A stretch of 64,000 nt of DNA from contig WJXW01000008.1 in the NCBI GenBank assembly GCA_015832175.1, positions 1-64,000 of the forward strand, in the 5' to 3' direction. Numbering within the stretch: the stretch's first letter is position 1; every line of letters starts with the position of its first letter. The DNA is from Paraphaeosphaeria minitans (lineage: Eukaryota; Ascomycota; Dothideomycetes; Pleosporales; Didymosphaeriaceae). Shown here in pieces: positions 20,786 to 32,997 of the stretch. Below the pieces are notes generated by a model. That model was given only the letters and a program-made list of their open reading frames with translations, was not told the DNA's origin and did not search any database. Made by a program: the position numbers and the translations under genes.

Positions 20786-23766
20786 CTCTAATATTGTAAA
20801 TATTATAAGAGGGCATGTTGGCGCACTTTATAAATTATAAGGTAGGCTAAAGAGCCAGTTTCTATATGTGTAACGCGTAGCTTCACCTCTTATTTATTTG
20901 TTATTAATAAGAGTACTTAGCCTGTATTGGCGCTAAGGAACATTAATAAAAGAACTTAGGCGGTATCTACGCTAGTTAACTATAGAGGCGTAGTTATACG
21001 CTAAGTTTTTTTATTATATTACTAGGCCTAGCCTTGCCTAAATTGTTACAGATTACTATTTATATTTGCGCCATTACCCCTTACATTGTAGTTTGCTGAA
21101 TCCTAGGTATAGCGCTCATAGCCATATTTGGGGTTTAGGCGCACTAGCCTTAGAAGCTCTTACTCTACTTTTTAACTCTACTACTACGCTCCTCTTTAAT
21201 TTATATAGGCTAGCTAGTCTTGGCCAAAGCACGTTTAGTAATTAAAACCCATGTAAACTAGTTAATATTAAAGCGTAAGGAGGTTACTCTAATGTGAGTA
21301 TACGCGTTAGCGCTTCGCTAGACTGTATTTCTTATATATTACCTTTACTGCCTTGCCTAAATTATTATATATTACTGTCACCTAGTGCTAATTCGCGCTA
21401 TCTTTTATTACTTTGCGTTAATTTACTTATTTCTCCTTACTTAGCCTAGCAGAGCGCCTTATGTTAAAGTTAATAAGAGATCACTTTATATTTGGCTCTA
21501 TAGGGCGACTGCCCTACTTCTGTATCCTTTAGACCCTTACTAGATATAACGTCTCTAGTGTAGATAAGTGTAGTAGTAGTAGGAGGTGTATACCTTAATG
21601 AGATGTTCTAATTATACAGAAAATAGCCCATGCTTATGCCTACTCTTAGGGTGTTACACTCTATCTAGTCCGCTTCTACTGCCTTACTAATAAACAGGTG
21701 GTATGTAAGGGATAGAACTATACTCTTCTATAGATTTCTAAGTATAGGCATTGTCCTTTTGTAACATCTTACTGTGTGGTTATTTTTTTAATATCTAGAG
21801 TAGTAGATCTGGCCTCTAAAAAAAACTAAGCACGCTGAGCTTTAAATCTATTATATAGACTTACTTTCTTAAGGGTACTTATTACGGGAGGCTATAGAAG
21901 ACTCTATTCTACTTATAGGCTAACTGTAATAGTGCGTAAGGCAGAGCGGGTATAGTGTTAAGGTTTTTATAGGCACGTGTATGGGTGTTCCCTATAGGCT
22001 CTAAAGTTTAAGCTGCTAGCCCTAGAGAGCTCTACGTAAACTGTTCCCTCTTAATTTGCCATACATAGCGCTAGTTTACGTTAATCTAGGCCTTTACTTA
22101 TATAGCCCTCTTTTTCACCTAATCCTATATAGTAAAGCAGCAGTGTATTCACATTCTTACCATTTATAAGTTAATATAGTGGTAATTTGCGCTACTTCCT
22201 CTTTATTAGCGTTAATTTATATGAACTGGCGTTAATATCCCTAATTTGTATAATTAGGAGGTTTTACTACCTATACTGGCTCTATTAATTACATTGTAAT
22301 GCAGCCCCTACAGCTATACTGTATCCTTATCCTGTGGATAACGACTTCCCGTTTGTAGGGCATGGCTAAACGTTTTTAGATAAGGAATAAGCGGCACATC
22401 TAGATTTTTGTTATCTATGGGGTATACCTATAAGTCCTCTAATAAAGAATAGGCGGCTTATTTAGGTGCTTACTATATATTAGGGTTAGTATAGACTTAG
22501 TGCCAATTTACGCTACTTCTTATTAATTCGCGTTAATTCGCGTTAATTTAAGGAACAAGCAGCTTATCTATATCTTTTCTATCTATAGGGCATGCCTGCA
22601 AGTCCTCTAATAAAGAATAGGCGGCTTATCCAGGTGCTTGCCATATATTGGGGTTAGTACCAACTTGGTGCCAATGCACCCTACTTTGCGTTAGTTTGCG
22701 TGAACTTGCGTTAAGATAGCCTATTTACCTAAGTGTGAAATACTCGTCTATGTCTTCCTTATTTATAATCTAAAGCGTAGTCTCTAGGTAGAATAGTTTT
22801 AATACTTCTATACAGATCCTTATAATTTACAAGTTAATATAGTGGTAATTTGCGCTACTTCCTATTAATTCGCGTTAATTAGTGTTAATTTACGTTAATT
22901 CGCGTTAATTCGCGTTACTGGGACCTTTACTTACAAAGCCCTCTTTCTTATATAATATAGTATGGTGAAGTAGCAGCTTATTTGTATTTATAAGTCCATA
23001 TAGTGGCAATTTGCGCTACTTCTTAGTAATTGGTGTTAATTACTGTTAAGTTAAGGAATAAGTGGCTTATCTAGATCCTTTCTATCTGTGGGGTATATCT
23101 ATAAGTCCTAGTAAGTTATAAGCAGCCCATCCAGGTCCTTACCTTCTATGTAATTGCTATAGAATTAGTGCCAATCTACACTACTTCCTGTTAATTCGCG
23201 TTATTCGCGTTAATTTGCATTAGTTTGTGTATATTAGTCCTATTTGTGCTGGCTTTGGCCATATAGGTTGGTAGAGAGCTGGCTGTAAGTTAATAAACAT
23301 GGTAGTATGTCTTAGAAATACGCCTAGTTTTACGTTTATATACTTCTTTTCTTATATACTACGCTAGGTAGCTGCGCTTAACGTAAGAGGAAGTACACTT
23401 ACTTATAAATAACCATTTAAACTGGACACAATTTATATATAGTTTAAATGGTTAGTCTAATATAAATATATAGATTGGCGCTTTGTAGTACTATATCTTA
23501 GAAATTCGCACTCTACCGCCTTGCCTGAATTATTGTAAATTGCTATTACTTAATACTAGCTTGTGTTAAGTTAATTTACTTTAGTTCACGTGTTTGCTAT
23601 TAGTTTAAATACTTTAGTAGTGTTATAAGTGTTAATTATAATAGCGCGTAGGTTGTAAATGTATAGTAGAGCATAAGTATAGATACTTAGCGTATTACTA
23701 TATCTTCCCCACCTACTACTTTCTATTCTACCTCTTTCCATCTTACCTACTACTTCCCGCTTAAAC
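20786..23766. repeat. Iteron-like region between genes A and B
   Basis: About 3 kb without a recognisable gene, between the divergent genes A and B. A word close to gtGCCAATTTGCGCTACTTC, followed by one or more copies of aATTCGCGTTAATT, recurs at about 21375, 22180, 22500, 22665, 22840, 22997 and 23165. The last five are about 160-175 bases apart. Between them a second shared word (aataaagaataggcggctta with an aggtgctta-like continuation) appears at about 22445 and 22610. The same series is present in copy 2 at about 35065-35750. It could be a replication origin, a protein-binding array or a decayed tandem repeat. Confidence 0.65.
23410..23454. repeat. 14-bp inverted repeat upstream of gene B
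   Basis: Perfect arms taaccatttaaact (23410-23423) and agtttaaatggtta (23441-23454) around a 17-base spacer. The counterpart in copy 2 (35970-36014) is also a perfect inverted repeat, though both arms carry RIP-type changes (CCA to CTA, TGG to TAG). It lies about 310 bases before the start of gene B and could be an operator, recombination site or RNA hairpin. Confidence 0.7.
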
Positions 23767-25515
23767 ATGCATTAGATAGCTGTCCTTAAGGATACTACTG
23801 CTTACTATAATAGTAGCCCCTATAGCTTTCCTCTAGCTGCTAAAGGTTGCGTCCTTCGTAACTTTAGTTATAACCCCCCTAATAAAGTGTATAAACAGCT
23901 CTTTGCACGTTAGCTTACTATCCTACTACACTAGTAAAGCTTATAAACCCCCTGTTACAGCGCTAGATAGTTACTTCCTAATAACGCCAGTTACTGTAAG
24001 CCAGTCCTAATTACTCTATCGCTTCTATTTACTATTAGTCTAATTCGCCAGATGCTTCCCCCTAACACGCTACCTAATAATGCGTGGCAACGTCTTATTG
24101 CTGCTACCCAGTAACTTACTGTAGATTCTAACTATTAGGACGCTAATAATAATAATATTAAAGACCTAAGTAAGGTGCCTCCTTTAGCCTAGAAGCCCTC
24201 CTTAAGGCGTATATAGTAGCCCTCTGTCTCTACTTCTACCTCTCTGCCCACTAAGTAGGTCTGCTCCTAACTGCTATTTTATCTCTCTTCTACGTAGAGC
24301 CCCGCGTCCTAGGCGTTGCCCGCCTACGTTAGGGCAATAACCCATAATAACCACTGCGCAGAATAGGACCGCTAACGTAGGTAGGTAGCCTGCCAGCAGT
24401 ATAGGAAGGTAGTTAAGCTAGGTCTACTTTGCCCTCCCCTAAACACTAGCTAGGTAGAAGTTAATGCCTATAATAGTATTACGCTAGAAAATAAGCCTAA
24501 CGTTGCCTAGATTCTTAAGCAAAATATTAGGAAGGAAGATAATCAGAGTAAGAGGCGTAACCTAATAACTATAGCTGCTAGCCCCTACGTAACCGCCACT
24601 TACATGCTAAATCACGCATGGTCGCTTAGTAATAAGACTATATAGTAACACGCTGCTACTTTCCTTTTTGCCTAGTATTCTTATGGTAGCCTCTTTCCCA
24701 TCTTTAGCCAGCTAGGGGTATTGCCAGTAGGCGAAGTGGGTACTATGTAGGTAATATAGGCTGTGTTCTACGCACCTAGGAGTGTAGTAGATAAAACCTT
24801 TACTGCCATACACTATCTAGTTAAGCACTATAAGTGCTGCGTAGCAGCTGTGTATATTAAGTACTACTAGGTGATAGCCTTCTATAGGCGTGCCTACGCT
24901 AACAAGATAGCCAAGCTAGTAGTAAAGGGGGTGCTGCTTAAGTAATGTAATAGTAAGGCCATTACTGCGCTTATCTAAATAGTTATACCTTCTAGCTGTA
25001 AGCTGCCCACGTTAGCGCGGAATACGTAGAAGCTACGCCTAAACCAAGCCACTTAGTAGTATAATGCTGCCAAAACCCTTAACTAGGGCTTCCTATACCT
25101 AATCCCCAGCAACGTTACCCATAAGTGGGTGGAGCAGACGCTGCGCGTTAGAGAGTGGAACCTCTGGCTGGAGGTAGTAAAAAAGGTTAACCCAAAGGTA
25201 TACCAGGTAAGCTAGAGGCTAAGTGCGTGGTTAGGCGTAGACAGGTTAGTAGGTAAGCCTATTAGTAATAAGAATACGCTACTTATTAAGGCGGTTACAC
25301 CTACGCTGCCTACGTAGATAGAGGAGGCTGCTAATAGTAAAGAGGAGAGTGAGGAGGGTAAGGAAGGTAAGGAGGGTAAAGAGGGCAAGGAAGGTAAAGG
25401 CGAGGGTAAGGGTAAGGAGGGCGAGGATAGTAGGAATAATAAGGGTAAAGGTAACACTAAGCTTGTGCCAGCTTGCTCGCTACAGCTAAGCCTAGTGGAT
25501 ATGTTTATACCTTAA
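23767..25515 (+). pseudogene. Gene B: unrecognised protein with KEG repeats and a PIP-like C-terminus
   Basis: A 583-codon frame from ATG 23767 to TAA 25515, broken by RIP-type stops with no net indel. The middle and C-terminal half is well formed, including HYKCCVAAVYIKYY and REWNLWLEVVKKVNP. A lysine/glutamate/glycine repeat (EEGKEGKEGKEGK type, about 25340-25430) differs in unit number from copy 2. The extreme C-terminus, LQLSLVDMFIP, resembles a PCNA-interacting box (Q-x-x-L-x-x-aromatic), though with Met-Phe where two aromatics are usual. No catalytic motif was recognised and the family is unknown. It converges with gene C and its 3' end is close to that of C. Copy 2 is at 36327-38084. 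Confidence 0.55.
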
Positions 25516-25859
25516 GAGTAGTCTTTCTAGCTTAGTATTACTTCCTTTTGTGACGCATTTAATTACTATTACTAGGGGTTGTAAATACACTCCTGCTTAC
25601 GCTAGACACGTGCCTAACACTCTTCTATTTTATTTTAAACCCTAATATGTTTGCAAGACAGCCTCTCCCCCCAATTTACCTTACTTATGCCCTATGTAAT
25701 AGATATGGATTCTTGTATTTCCCTTAGTCCTATAGTATGTGTTACTTACTTTAAACCTTCTATTATTGTGTCTGTATTGTATTTGAATTAGTATTGTGGA
25801 AAGGGTTCCACCAGCTCCCTAGCTAGGGTAGTTCTACCATAACTCCACATGGCGCTTAG

Positions 25860-28800
25860 ACATATAGTAGGTCTGCGTTAGCCAGTTAAGGCCAAGAATA
25901 ATCCTTCCCGCCTTGTAGTTATTACTAAAATTAATAACACTAATAAAGTATTACTAGAATACATTAGTACTCTTAGGATTTTAGTCCTTACCCTTAATTG
26001 CTTTAATGTTACAACTCTACAGCTTTTTCGCCTTTGGGCACTTATCCTATAGGATCGCCTACGTATCTTAAATAGCGAATTTATTAATATATAAAGCGTC
26101 TTTTAATAGTCCTGTTTAAACCTGGTTAGATCCTAGTATAAGCCACCTAGGGCAGTAATTTACTAGGAGAAAGTAGGCCTAGTAGTTGCCTTTGTCCCAT
26201 TTGTTTCCCATCTGAACGCGATAGGATATAATAGTGTTCCCTAAGTAGGTTGTCTTTTGTCCAGTAATAATGGCACATTAATCCCAGCTATAGTTAAAGG
26301 GCTTCTATTTAATAAAGTAAGCTATATAGTAAAGTCTCTAGTATTTAAGACAAGCTAGTATCTCTTCTCTAAAGATCCTGCCTCTTTTCTTCCTAGCCTC
26401 TTCTATCCTATGTTAAAAGAAGTCTAGCTTCCTCTCTTAGTAGGCTGCTCTAAAAGGCATAGCTAGTGCCTTCTAATATGGGTTTGCTGTGTATATAATT
26501 AGCACAGCGACTAGGGAGCTGGAGAAAAACTAACCAGGGGTAAATAAACGTTTAGTAGGGGAACCTAACGTGGTTCCTATATGTGTTAGGAGGAGACCTG
26601 GATCTGTCTGTAGGCTGGCTAGCCCAGTTAATTAACTAGGTGTTAGAGATAGTAGGCGTTTTCTAGATAATAGAACATAATAGTTACTGCTCTAGGTACC
26701 TATTATATAGGCTGGTGAGGAGTTTGCATCGTACCTAGCCTAAATAGGCGTTAAAGGCACGTTTTGTAGTAGCCCCCTTACTATACCTTAGAGTCTTTCT
26801 AGTGTAATTAATAAACTTTGCATATAGGGTAAATTAGATAGAGAGTAAATTAAGTCTAAGTATATATTATAAGCCTACTTAGATACTTTGCACATCTTCC
26901 TTATCTTATTACTATTAAGATAATAATTAATAATGCTGTGATAGTAGACTAGTTAGTAGGTAGGGTTCTGTACGTAGGCTAGCACAGCCAGCTAAGTATC
27001 CTAACTAGCTTTATTAAAGTGTATATTTGGGACTTACTTGCTAAGCACTAGGCGTGTAGTGTCTAGTTCCTAGTTCTAGGCAACTCTGCTAAATTCTTAT
27101 ATAAGGCTAATTAGACTAGCTAGTAGAGTAAACCTAATAACTGCCTAGATATCTAGGACATGGAGGCCTTCTGTTAATGCGCTAGTTACAATTATAGCGC
27201 CTTCTAATTATTATAGGAATAGGTCTAAGCTTGTTCCCTTCTTGCCCTCTTCTATTTAGCTGTGGTATCTTAAGCAGTCTAGGCCCTAGGCTAGGGTATC
27301 TACTGTTAAAATAAGGTTAATATAGATAAGAACCTTCTTAAATTTTTACAGAGCCTATTATATGTACTCTACTATATCTATTATTGTGGTGCTTATTAAA
27401 AGTAGGACGCTATAGACCTTGTATTAGATATTACTGTAAGGTGTAAATTCCCTATAAGGGTTTATATCTGTGGGGAGGCCTAGTAATTAAAACGCTTAGT
27501 GCTAATTGTCTGGAGGTAGGGTTGTAGTAAGTAAAGTTAGAGAGACTTTATACTGTGTTAACTAATATAGGTTATGGAGATGAGGGCGGTATGCCATGTT
27601 AGGGAGAATGACATAGTGAAATTTGTCCACTACTATTTGCTCTAGTACGCCTAACAACTTCTGCCTATGTACGTAAGCCTAGAAACTATTACTAGCCATA
27701 TTCTCTAGAGTTGTAAGTATAATGGCCGCCTACTTATTATATAAGCCCTACTTCCACACTGTAACACGTATGCGTAGGGTTGCACAGTGTTAAAGTATGT
27801 CTATATATAAAGCTGTAAGTGGCACTATTATAAGGCTCTGCCTATAGCCTAAATAGTAGGCTGGTAGTATAAAGAGGAGACTTTTACCAGCTCTAGTGCT
27901 TATAATGTACACTACTATACTTTCGCCTATAAGGATGGCTAATAAGGCGGCCTTTTATATACCTCTAAATTAGGCGTTGCATTTAAAGTTCTTTTATAAT
28001 AGTTATAGGAGATTAATGTTGCTTCTTTTAGTATTCTGCTATTAAGTAGTAGCTATAATGCTCTTATAATAGTTAAGACTTGGCTATGCTTCCACTAAGC
28101 CAAAATAAATAGCGCGATGCTATTTCTATAACGTCTTAAAGTGTACCTCTATATTATTAAATAAGTAGGTAAATATCTTTAATATATTAAGTGTGTATAC
28201 TGCGTGGGCTGTTTTAGGTAGGTGCCTAGCCTATATTTCTTGTGCTTTAGCCTCTACCTTATTTGTAATGTTATTTACATTCTCTTTAGTAAGTTTCTAA
28301 ATAAGTATTTTAGAGCTGGCGAACTAGTAAGCAAAAGTGATTATAAGGTAATATAAGGTGCTAATGTTAATCTCCTGCCTAATTCAATAAAGACTAGCAC
28401 TCTGGATAGCTGAACCAAGGATATGTAATGTGGTGTGTTATTTTCCTACTATGTCTAGCCACAGGAGCACACTTTGCGCCTGCTCATAATAGTGGTTGCA
28501 AAGGTCTGTCCCTATTTATCCTTAGACAACTAGATAGAATAGTTAGACCAGCCAAATGTACTACACTAAGAGACTGCCTACCTCTGCTGGGAGGAATCTA
28601 TATATAGTCTTTACAGTCTTGTCGCAGTTGTACCCTTTATAGTATTATAGGACCACTGTAATAAGACTGTTATATAGGAAGATATTATGTATGCCTATAG
28701 TATAACTATTCTTAAGTTAAACGCTAAGCACTTCTATTCTATAGCTAGATTGGCTGCTAGTAAAGTGAATTAGGCAAAGAAGATACTTTAGAAATTTCTA

Positions 28801-30768
28801 TACTAGGTTACAGTATCGCTGCACCTAGGTGAAGTTACGTAGGTTTATAAGGGGGGTAGTTAAAAAACTTTTTTAACCTACCCCCTTTATTAGGTTTTTA
28901 ACGACGAAGTCGGCTCCGTGTATAAGGTTACTGTTATTAGGGCTAAACACAGAGAAGCCTAGTGTGACATTTTTTGGTTTCTTTACTAGAAGTTCCTATA
29001 GAATATTTAGAAGGTCTAAATAAGCAGACATAAAGGTTAGCTGGTATAGGATCTTTAAGGTCTCCTTATACTCGTTCCTGGCCATTGTTGTAAATAAGGC
29101 TAGGGTTGTTCTTATATTGCGTATAGTAACTGTATCCCTGTTCTAGTGTATAAAGGTATCTAGGTTCTTACTGTATTAGAACTTACTAATAAACTATGCC
29201 GTGTTTATAAGCCAGCTTATGCTTGTAGGATACTTTATAGTAAGGTAGTTATATACCCATGCCTTAAACGTGTCTGTAAGATTACGGTTCTCTACCTCTA
29301 TAGACATGTTGCTATCTTGCTTAGTAATAAGAAGGGAAGCCTTATTAAGCGAAACAGTAGTCTGTATGCTATTTATGGTAGTCTAGGGCTGGACGTTATT
29401 TAAATGGATAAGGTTGTTCTGTAGTTTCTAAAGGCCTATAAAACAGCAGAACTTCTTTATAGCTAATATGTCTGTTGCGAAGTTATACGCCTCTTAAAAA
29501 CCCTTTCTATTATAGGAGAGTGTTAGGAACGCTATAGGTGTTAGTAGGGCAAGTTTAAAATGCTCAGTTTAATTAGTTTATTTAATGAGGGATAGCCAAA
29601 AGTGATGGCAGTGCTCTTTAAATAATGTGAATTAAGTTCTAGTGTGGTGCTCTTAGACTTCTGGGATGTTATCTGTTAAATCCAAGTACTCTATAATGTC
29701 CTACCAGGTCTACTCCTAGTAAGGCTGTAAATAAAGTGTTAGTGGCTTCTCTATATTATTAACTAATACGTGGTAGAAGAAGACAAATATCTTCTAGAGT
29801 AGTTCTGTGTGGTGGAGGCGAGGGTCCTGGTATAGCTCTAGTAGAGTAAGGGGAATATTAGTCTTATGTTCCTACATTACTCTTATGCGGGCGTAGCGGG
29901 AGGCTTTACTAGTAATATTCTGCCAAGTTCTAGCCATACTCTTTATAGTTACGTAGAGATAATACAGCTTTAGATTACCTACAGTAGTTAGTATAGCCAT
30001 ATATTATAAAGCCTCTACCCATGTAGACGTGTTGCTAAACACTTATAGGATACCTATATGGGTAACTTAAGAATTTGTGGAGATAGAGGGTGTGCTAAGT
30101 ATAGCTGCCAACTGCTCCTACTTTACTTTCTTAGCCTATTGCGACGCTTTCTAGAGCTAATCTATAAATTTACTGCTAGTAGGGGTAGAAATAGGTATAA
30201 GGACTGCGCTAGGTTTGGTTAGGTTTTTAACGCCATTAGTGGTGGCTTTAGAGCTATATAAGTTTATAGATAGTTTAACTACAAATTTGCGAGTAAGACG
30301 AAGGTTTTAGAATAGGGGTAGTATAGAGAGGAAAAACTGTTAGTAATTTACGCCCTTTACTTACTTACTGTACCAGAGCTGCCTTCTTTCTTTAGCTATA
30401 TTTAGAACGTAGAGTTTGTGTTCCTAGCGTAGGTGTCCTTGTATGTTATGCCTTATAGAAATCCCAGTAGTAATATAGGTATAGTAACAACAGCAATAAC
30501 TGTTAGGGATAATACATAGGCCAGGGAAGGCTAGTACTAAGGTGTTAGGGATTGTGAATTCTTTGTATTTCTCTTGTAGTAGTGGGTGAAGGTTCCTAAG
30601 CTTATTAATATATTTTTAGATAATATGCCTCTCTTTACTAGTTGTCTCTTATCTGTGTTCCTTATTAAAATAGGAAAACACCTTACTTAGGAGTATCACA
30701 TATCCATATAGTACGCAGGTAATAAAGTAATAGGTCTTATTATAGTGAATATGTTTAGGAGTCTCCAT
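25860..30768 (-). pseudogene. Gene C: RIP-degraded zinc-finger, recombinase-like, RecQ helicase fusion
   Basis: From ATG 30768 the minus strand reads through RIP-type stops for about 1,600 codons; the 3' limit is approximate. It starts with zinc-finger-like segments (FITCVLYGYV with Ser/Lys/His residues, and GHLRxEHKL). Next comes the same central block as in the intact telomeric gene, ending YRFLPAEVGSLLVxYIWLV (about 28560-28600; intact gene: RFLPSRLSQVLVVYLAYV). The RecQ part follows: ISTRAGKSLLFILPA (Walker A, about 27890), VVDKFHYV (from a DECH-type motif II, Glu lost), LTTTLPP, and motif V IVTSALTEGLHVLDI (about 27160-27200). It is a distinct subfamily of the intact gene at 1687-6108. 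This copy is inactive. Confidence 0.78.
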
Positions 30769-31079
30769 AGTTGGCAGTAGTGCAATTAATTTCAATCCAC
30801 GTTTGTGGTTAAAATGAGTTGGCTAAACTTTAGTGCTAAGGGGAGACGAGAAACACTAGGCAACGTTCATTATTCTAGGTTATATAAACACTACATTACA
30901 CTATAGTCTACTGTTTTTTAATCTTGCTAGCTAAGGTGCTTTAGGATAATAGTAGTTTAATTCCCTCCCTTATATAAGACGCATATGAACGAGTTTATAA
31001 TTAGAAGCCTATATAGTGTTTAGTTTTGTAGAGAAGAGGTTCTCTTGCTAAGGCATTTCTGTGCAGCTTACCTAAGTCC

Positions 31080-32279
31080 GCGGTGCGATAGATATATAAA
31101 TAAGTAGAAAAGGAAGAATTTTTTCACTTTTTACACTCTGTTTATAGGGACCAAGCGCGCCAAAGTGATAGTGAGGAAGAGTTAGGTGAGGAGGAAGACA
31201 CTTAAGTAGAGGCCCCAAAAGCGCCTCTAAAATAAAATCGCACGTTGAAAGCGACCAGCTGTTTAGTAGAGAATAGAAATTAAAAGCCAAAGTGTTAGCT
31301 AGTAGACATAATAATAGAAGTTATGCCATGTATATAATATATAGAGGAGGCGGAGTTATTAGAAAATAATAGAGAAGAGGCACGTTACTATACATTTGCA
31401 AAAAAACTACCAAGAGTAGGCGCTACTATTAGGGAAGGGATAATAAGCTAAGTAGTTACTATAGGTGCGGCTAAGTGTTTACGTGATTAGAAAATGGTGT
31501 TATAGGTATAGAGAATAAAGCACACATAGGGCCTATAGTTATTTAGAGAAAAAGTAGAGAGACTACTAGATATAGTTAAATATAAAGAGGGTAACAGTAC
31601 TATAGCTAACACTATACTAGAGAGCAGTATAGTATTATTGTAACGCTCTAGTGCTAGTTTTACAGAATATAGTTTTATATAGTTTAAGACTAAGAGGTTC
31701 CATTTGCTGTACAAGAGCGTAAGATAGGGATAGGTAGTTAGTATTATAAGTAAGATATAGTAGCGCTAGATATAGGCAGCGCTATAGTTAGAGTTTAAAT
31801 TGTTAAAGGGCCTAGTACGAAAAAGAAAGATGCCATTTAGTAGAAAAGGGAAAAGATATGCGTCTATTACGAAAAAACTTTTATTTACTTAAGAATTTAG
31901 CACAATAGAAGAGGAGGAACTAACTAAAGAAACGCATCCTATAGCGTAGAGAGAATTTGGTTAGTACTTAGATGCGGGGAGATAATAGTGTCTACTTAAG
32001 GTAAGATTTAGTGTAGGCGTGTTTATAATACTACTAAAGAACTCTGTGTTTAACACCTATATTAAATAAGGCATAACAGTTGCGCAGCTCTAGTAATAGA
32101 TAGACATAGTTGTGTAATGTAATAATACTGTTTTTAAAAGCGCGATAGCTGTGGTAGAAACGTATAAGACGTGTATGTTAGATCTAGAGCCGCCAGAGCC
32201 CTTACTCCTAGAGATGCTTTTAGATAAGAATCTAGCGTATTGTGATTTAATTATAGGTTTCCAACTAGTAAGTAGTTAG
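31080..32279 (+). pseudogene. Gene D: unrecognised protein, acidic N-terminus
   Basis: A plus-strand frame with few RIP-type stops ends at TAG 32277-32279. An acidic SDSEEELGEEED stretch lies near 31155-31190; the rest looks helical and basic, for example LVRKRKMPFSRKGKRYASIT. The start could not be fixed, because several stops precede the acidic stretch. It is transcribed away from gene C, with whose 5' end it forms a divergent pair about 300 bases apart. The family is unknown. The same gene is in copy 2 at about 47040-48166, which supports it being a real component of the repeat. Confidence 0.5.
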
Positions 32280-32310
32280 CGGCTCCTAGGGGATGTTAAC
32301 AATTTGTACG

Positions 32311-32743
32311 ATAGCTAGGTGACACTTAAGAGGGTTGTATTTACTAATTAGGGGTACTTAAGAAAGGTTTGCGTGATCTATAATTCTGCGTTATACTAAT
32401 TTCAGTCCTAGTATAGGGTTAAAATTGTTTAGTAGCTTAGTATAACCTGTAGATAGTGCAATTCCTTAGGGCTTCTTAATAAAGTTTTTGCCCTAATAAT
32501 AATAGTGCTATAAACTTTTGTGACTACCCCCTAGTAGTACTGCGAGGAGTCCTCGCAGCCCGTACGTGTAAAGGTCCCCTATATAGGTGAAAGGGTAGGC
32601 TTGTGGTTTATAGGTGAAGTTGTGTAGTTGTGTAGTTAAAAGTTGCAGTTAGGATAGTTAGCTGGAAATTGCACTCACTAGATAGATAGGGGTGTGAGGT
32701 TAAGATAGTGAATTATAAATTAATGCGTATAATAGTGCGCTGA
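32311..32743. other. Weakly RIPed spacer between the two composite repeats
   Basis: Unique sequence between copy 1 and copy 2 that keeps many TpG and CpA steps, unlike its neighbours. It holds a near-perfect hairpin at 32540-32558. No coding frame was recognised. Confidence 0.5.
32540..32558. repeat. Perfect 9-bp hairpin
   Basis: ctgcgagga and tcctcgcag separated by a single g: a GC-rich 19-base near-palindrome in AT-rich sequence. It could be a terminator-like or cruciform structure. No poly-T run or known motif adjoins it. Confidence 0.6.
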
Positions 32744-32908
32744 GATAGTGCGTTAGTGCGTAGGATAGCGCGTTAAGATAGTGTGTTAGTGCGTAGGATA
32801 GCGCGTTAAGATAGTGTGTTGGTGCGTAGGATAGTGCGTTAAGATAGTGCGTTAGTGCACGGGATAGTGTGTTAAGATAGTGCGTTAATGCGCGAGATAG
32901 CGCGTTGG
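32744..32908. repeat. 33-bp tandem array, five units
   Basis: Five consecutive 33-base units of the type gatagtgcgttagtgcgtag followed by gatagcgcgttaa, differing at a few positions. The units contain many TpG steps that RIP has not converted. The array lies just left of the truncated end of composite copy 2. Confidence 0.85.
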
Positions 32909-32997
32909 TAGGCTAGCCGTTTATAGACTAGCGCCAGTGCGCACGTACTAGCGCACGGACGATACTGGGTCCGAATCCTTAGTCCTAATAATATTAG

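Larger units (their letters stand above)
19604..32310. mobile_element. Composite RIPed repeat, copy 1 (genes A-D)
   Basis: About 12.7 kb carrying four degraded genes in alternating orientation (A minus, B plus, C minus, D plus), an iteron-like region and a hairpin. Most of it recurs in the same order and orientation at 32,998-40,000 plus 46,573-48,190. The left edge is set by gene A and could lie further left; the right edge is where similarity with copy 2 fades after gene D. I found no terminal inverted repeats or target duplications, so its mobility is inferred from the duplication and from the recombinase-like gene C. Copy 1 keeps more CpA/TpG than copy 2 and is thus less mutated. Confidence 0.65.

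Noticed and set aside
25212..25457. Open minus-strand frame rich in Leu/Pro/Ser (and its twin at 37772-37993)
   Set aside because: It is the reverse complement of the KEG repeat of gene B; its presence in both copies follows from the duplication.
32540..32575. Helitron 3' terminus suggested by the hairpin
   Set aside because: No CTRR end follows at the usual distance, and no Rep/helicase of Helitron type was seen nearby.
32744..32908. CRISPR-like array
   Set aside because: Direct tandem units without spacers, in a eukaryotic subtelomere.
32940..32995. Possible tRNA remnant (ggtccgaatcc resembles a T-loop)
   Set aside because: No acceptor stem, D-arm or anticodon arm can be folded around it.
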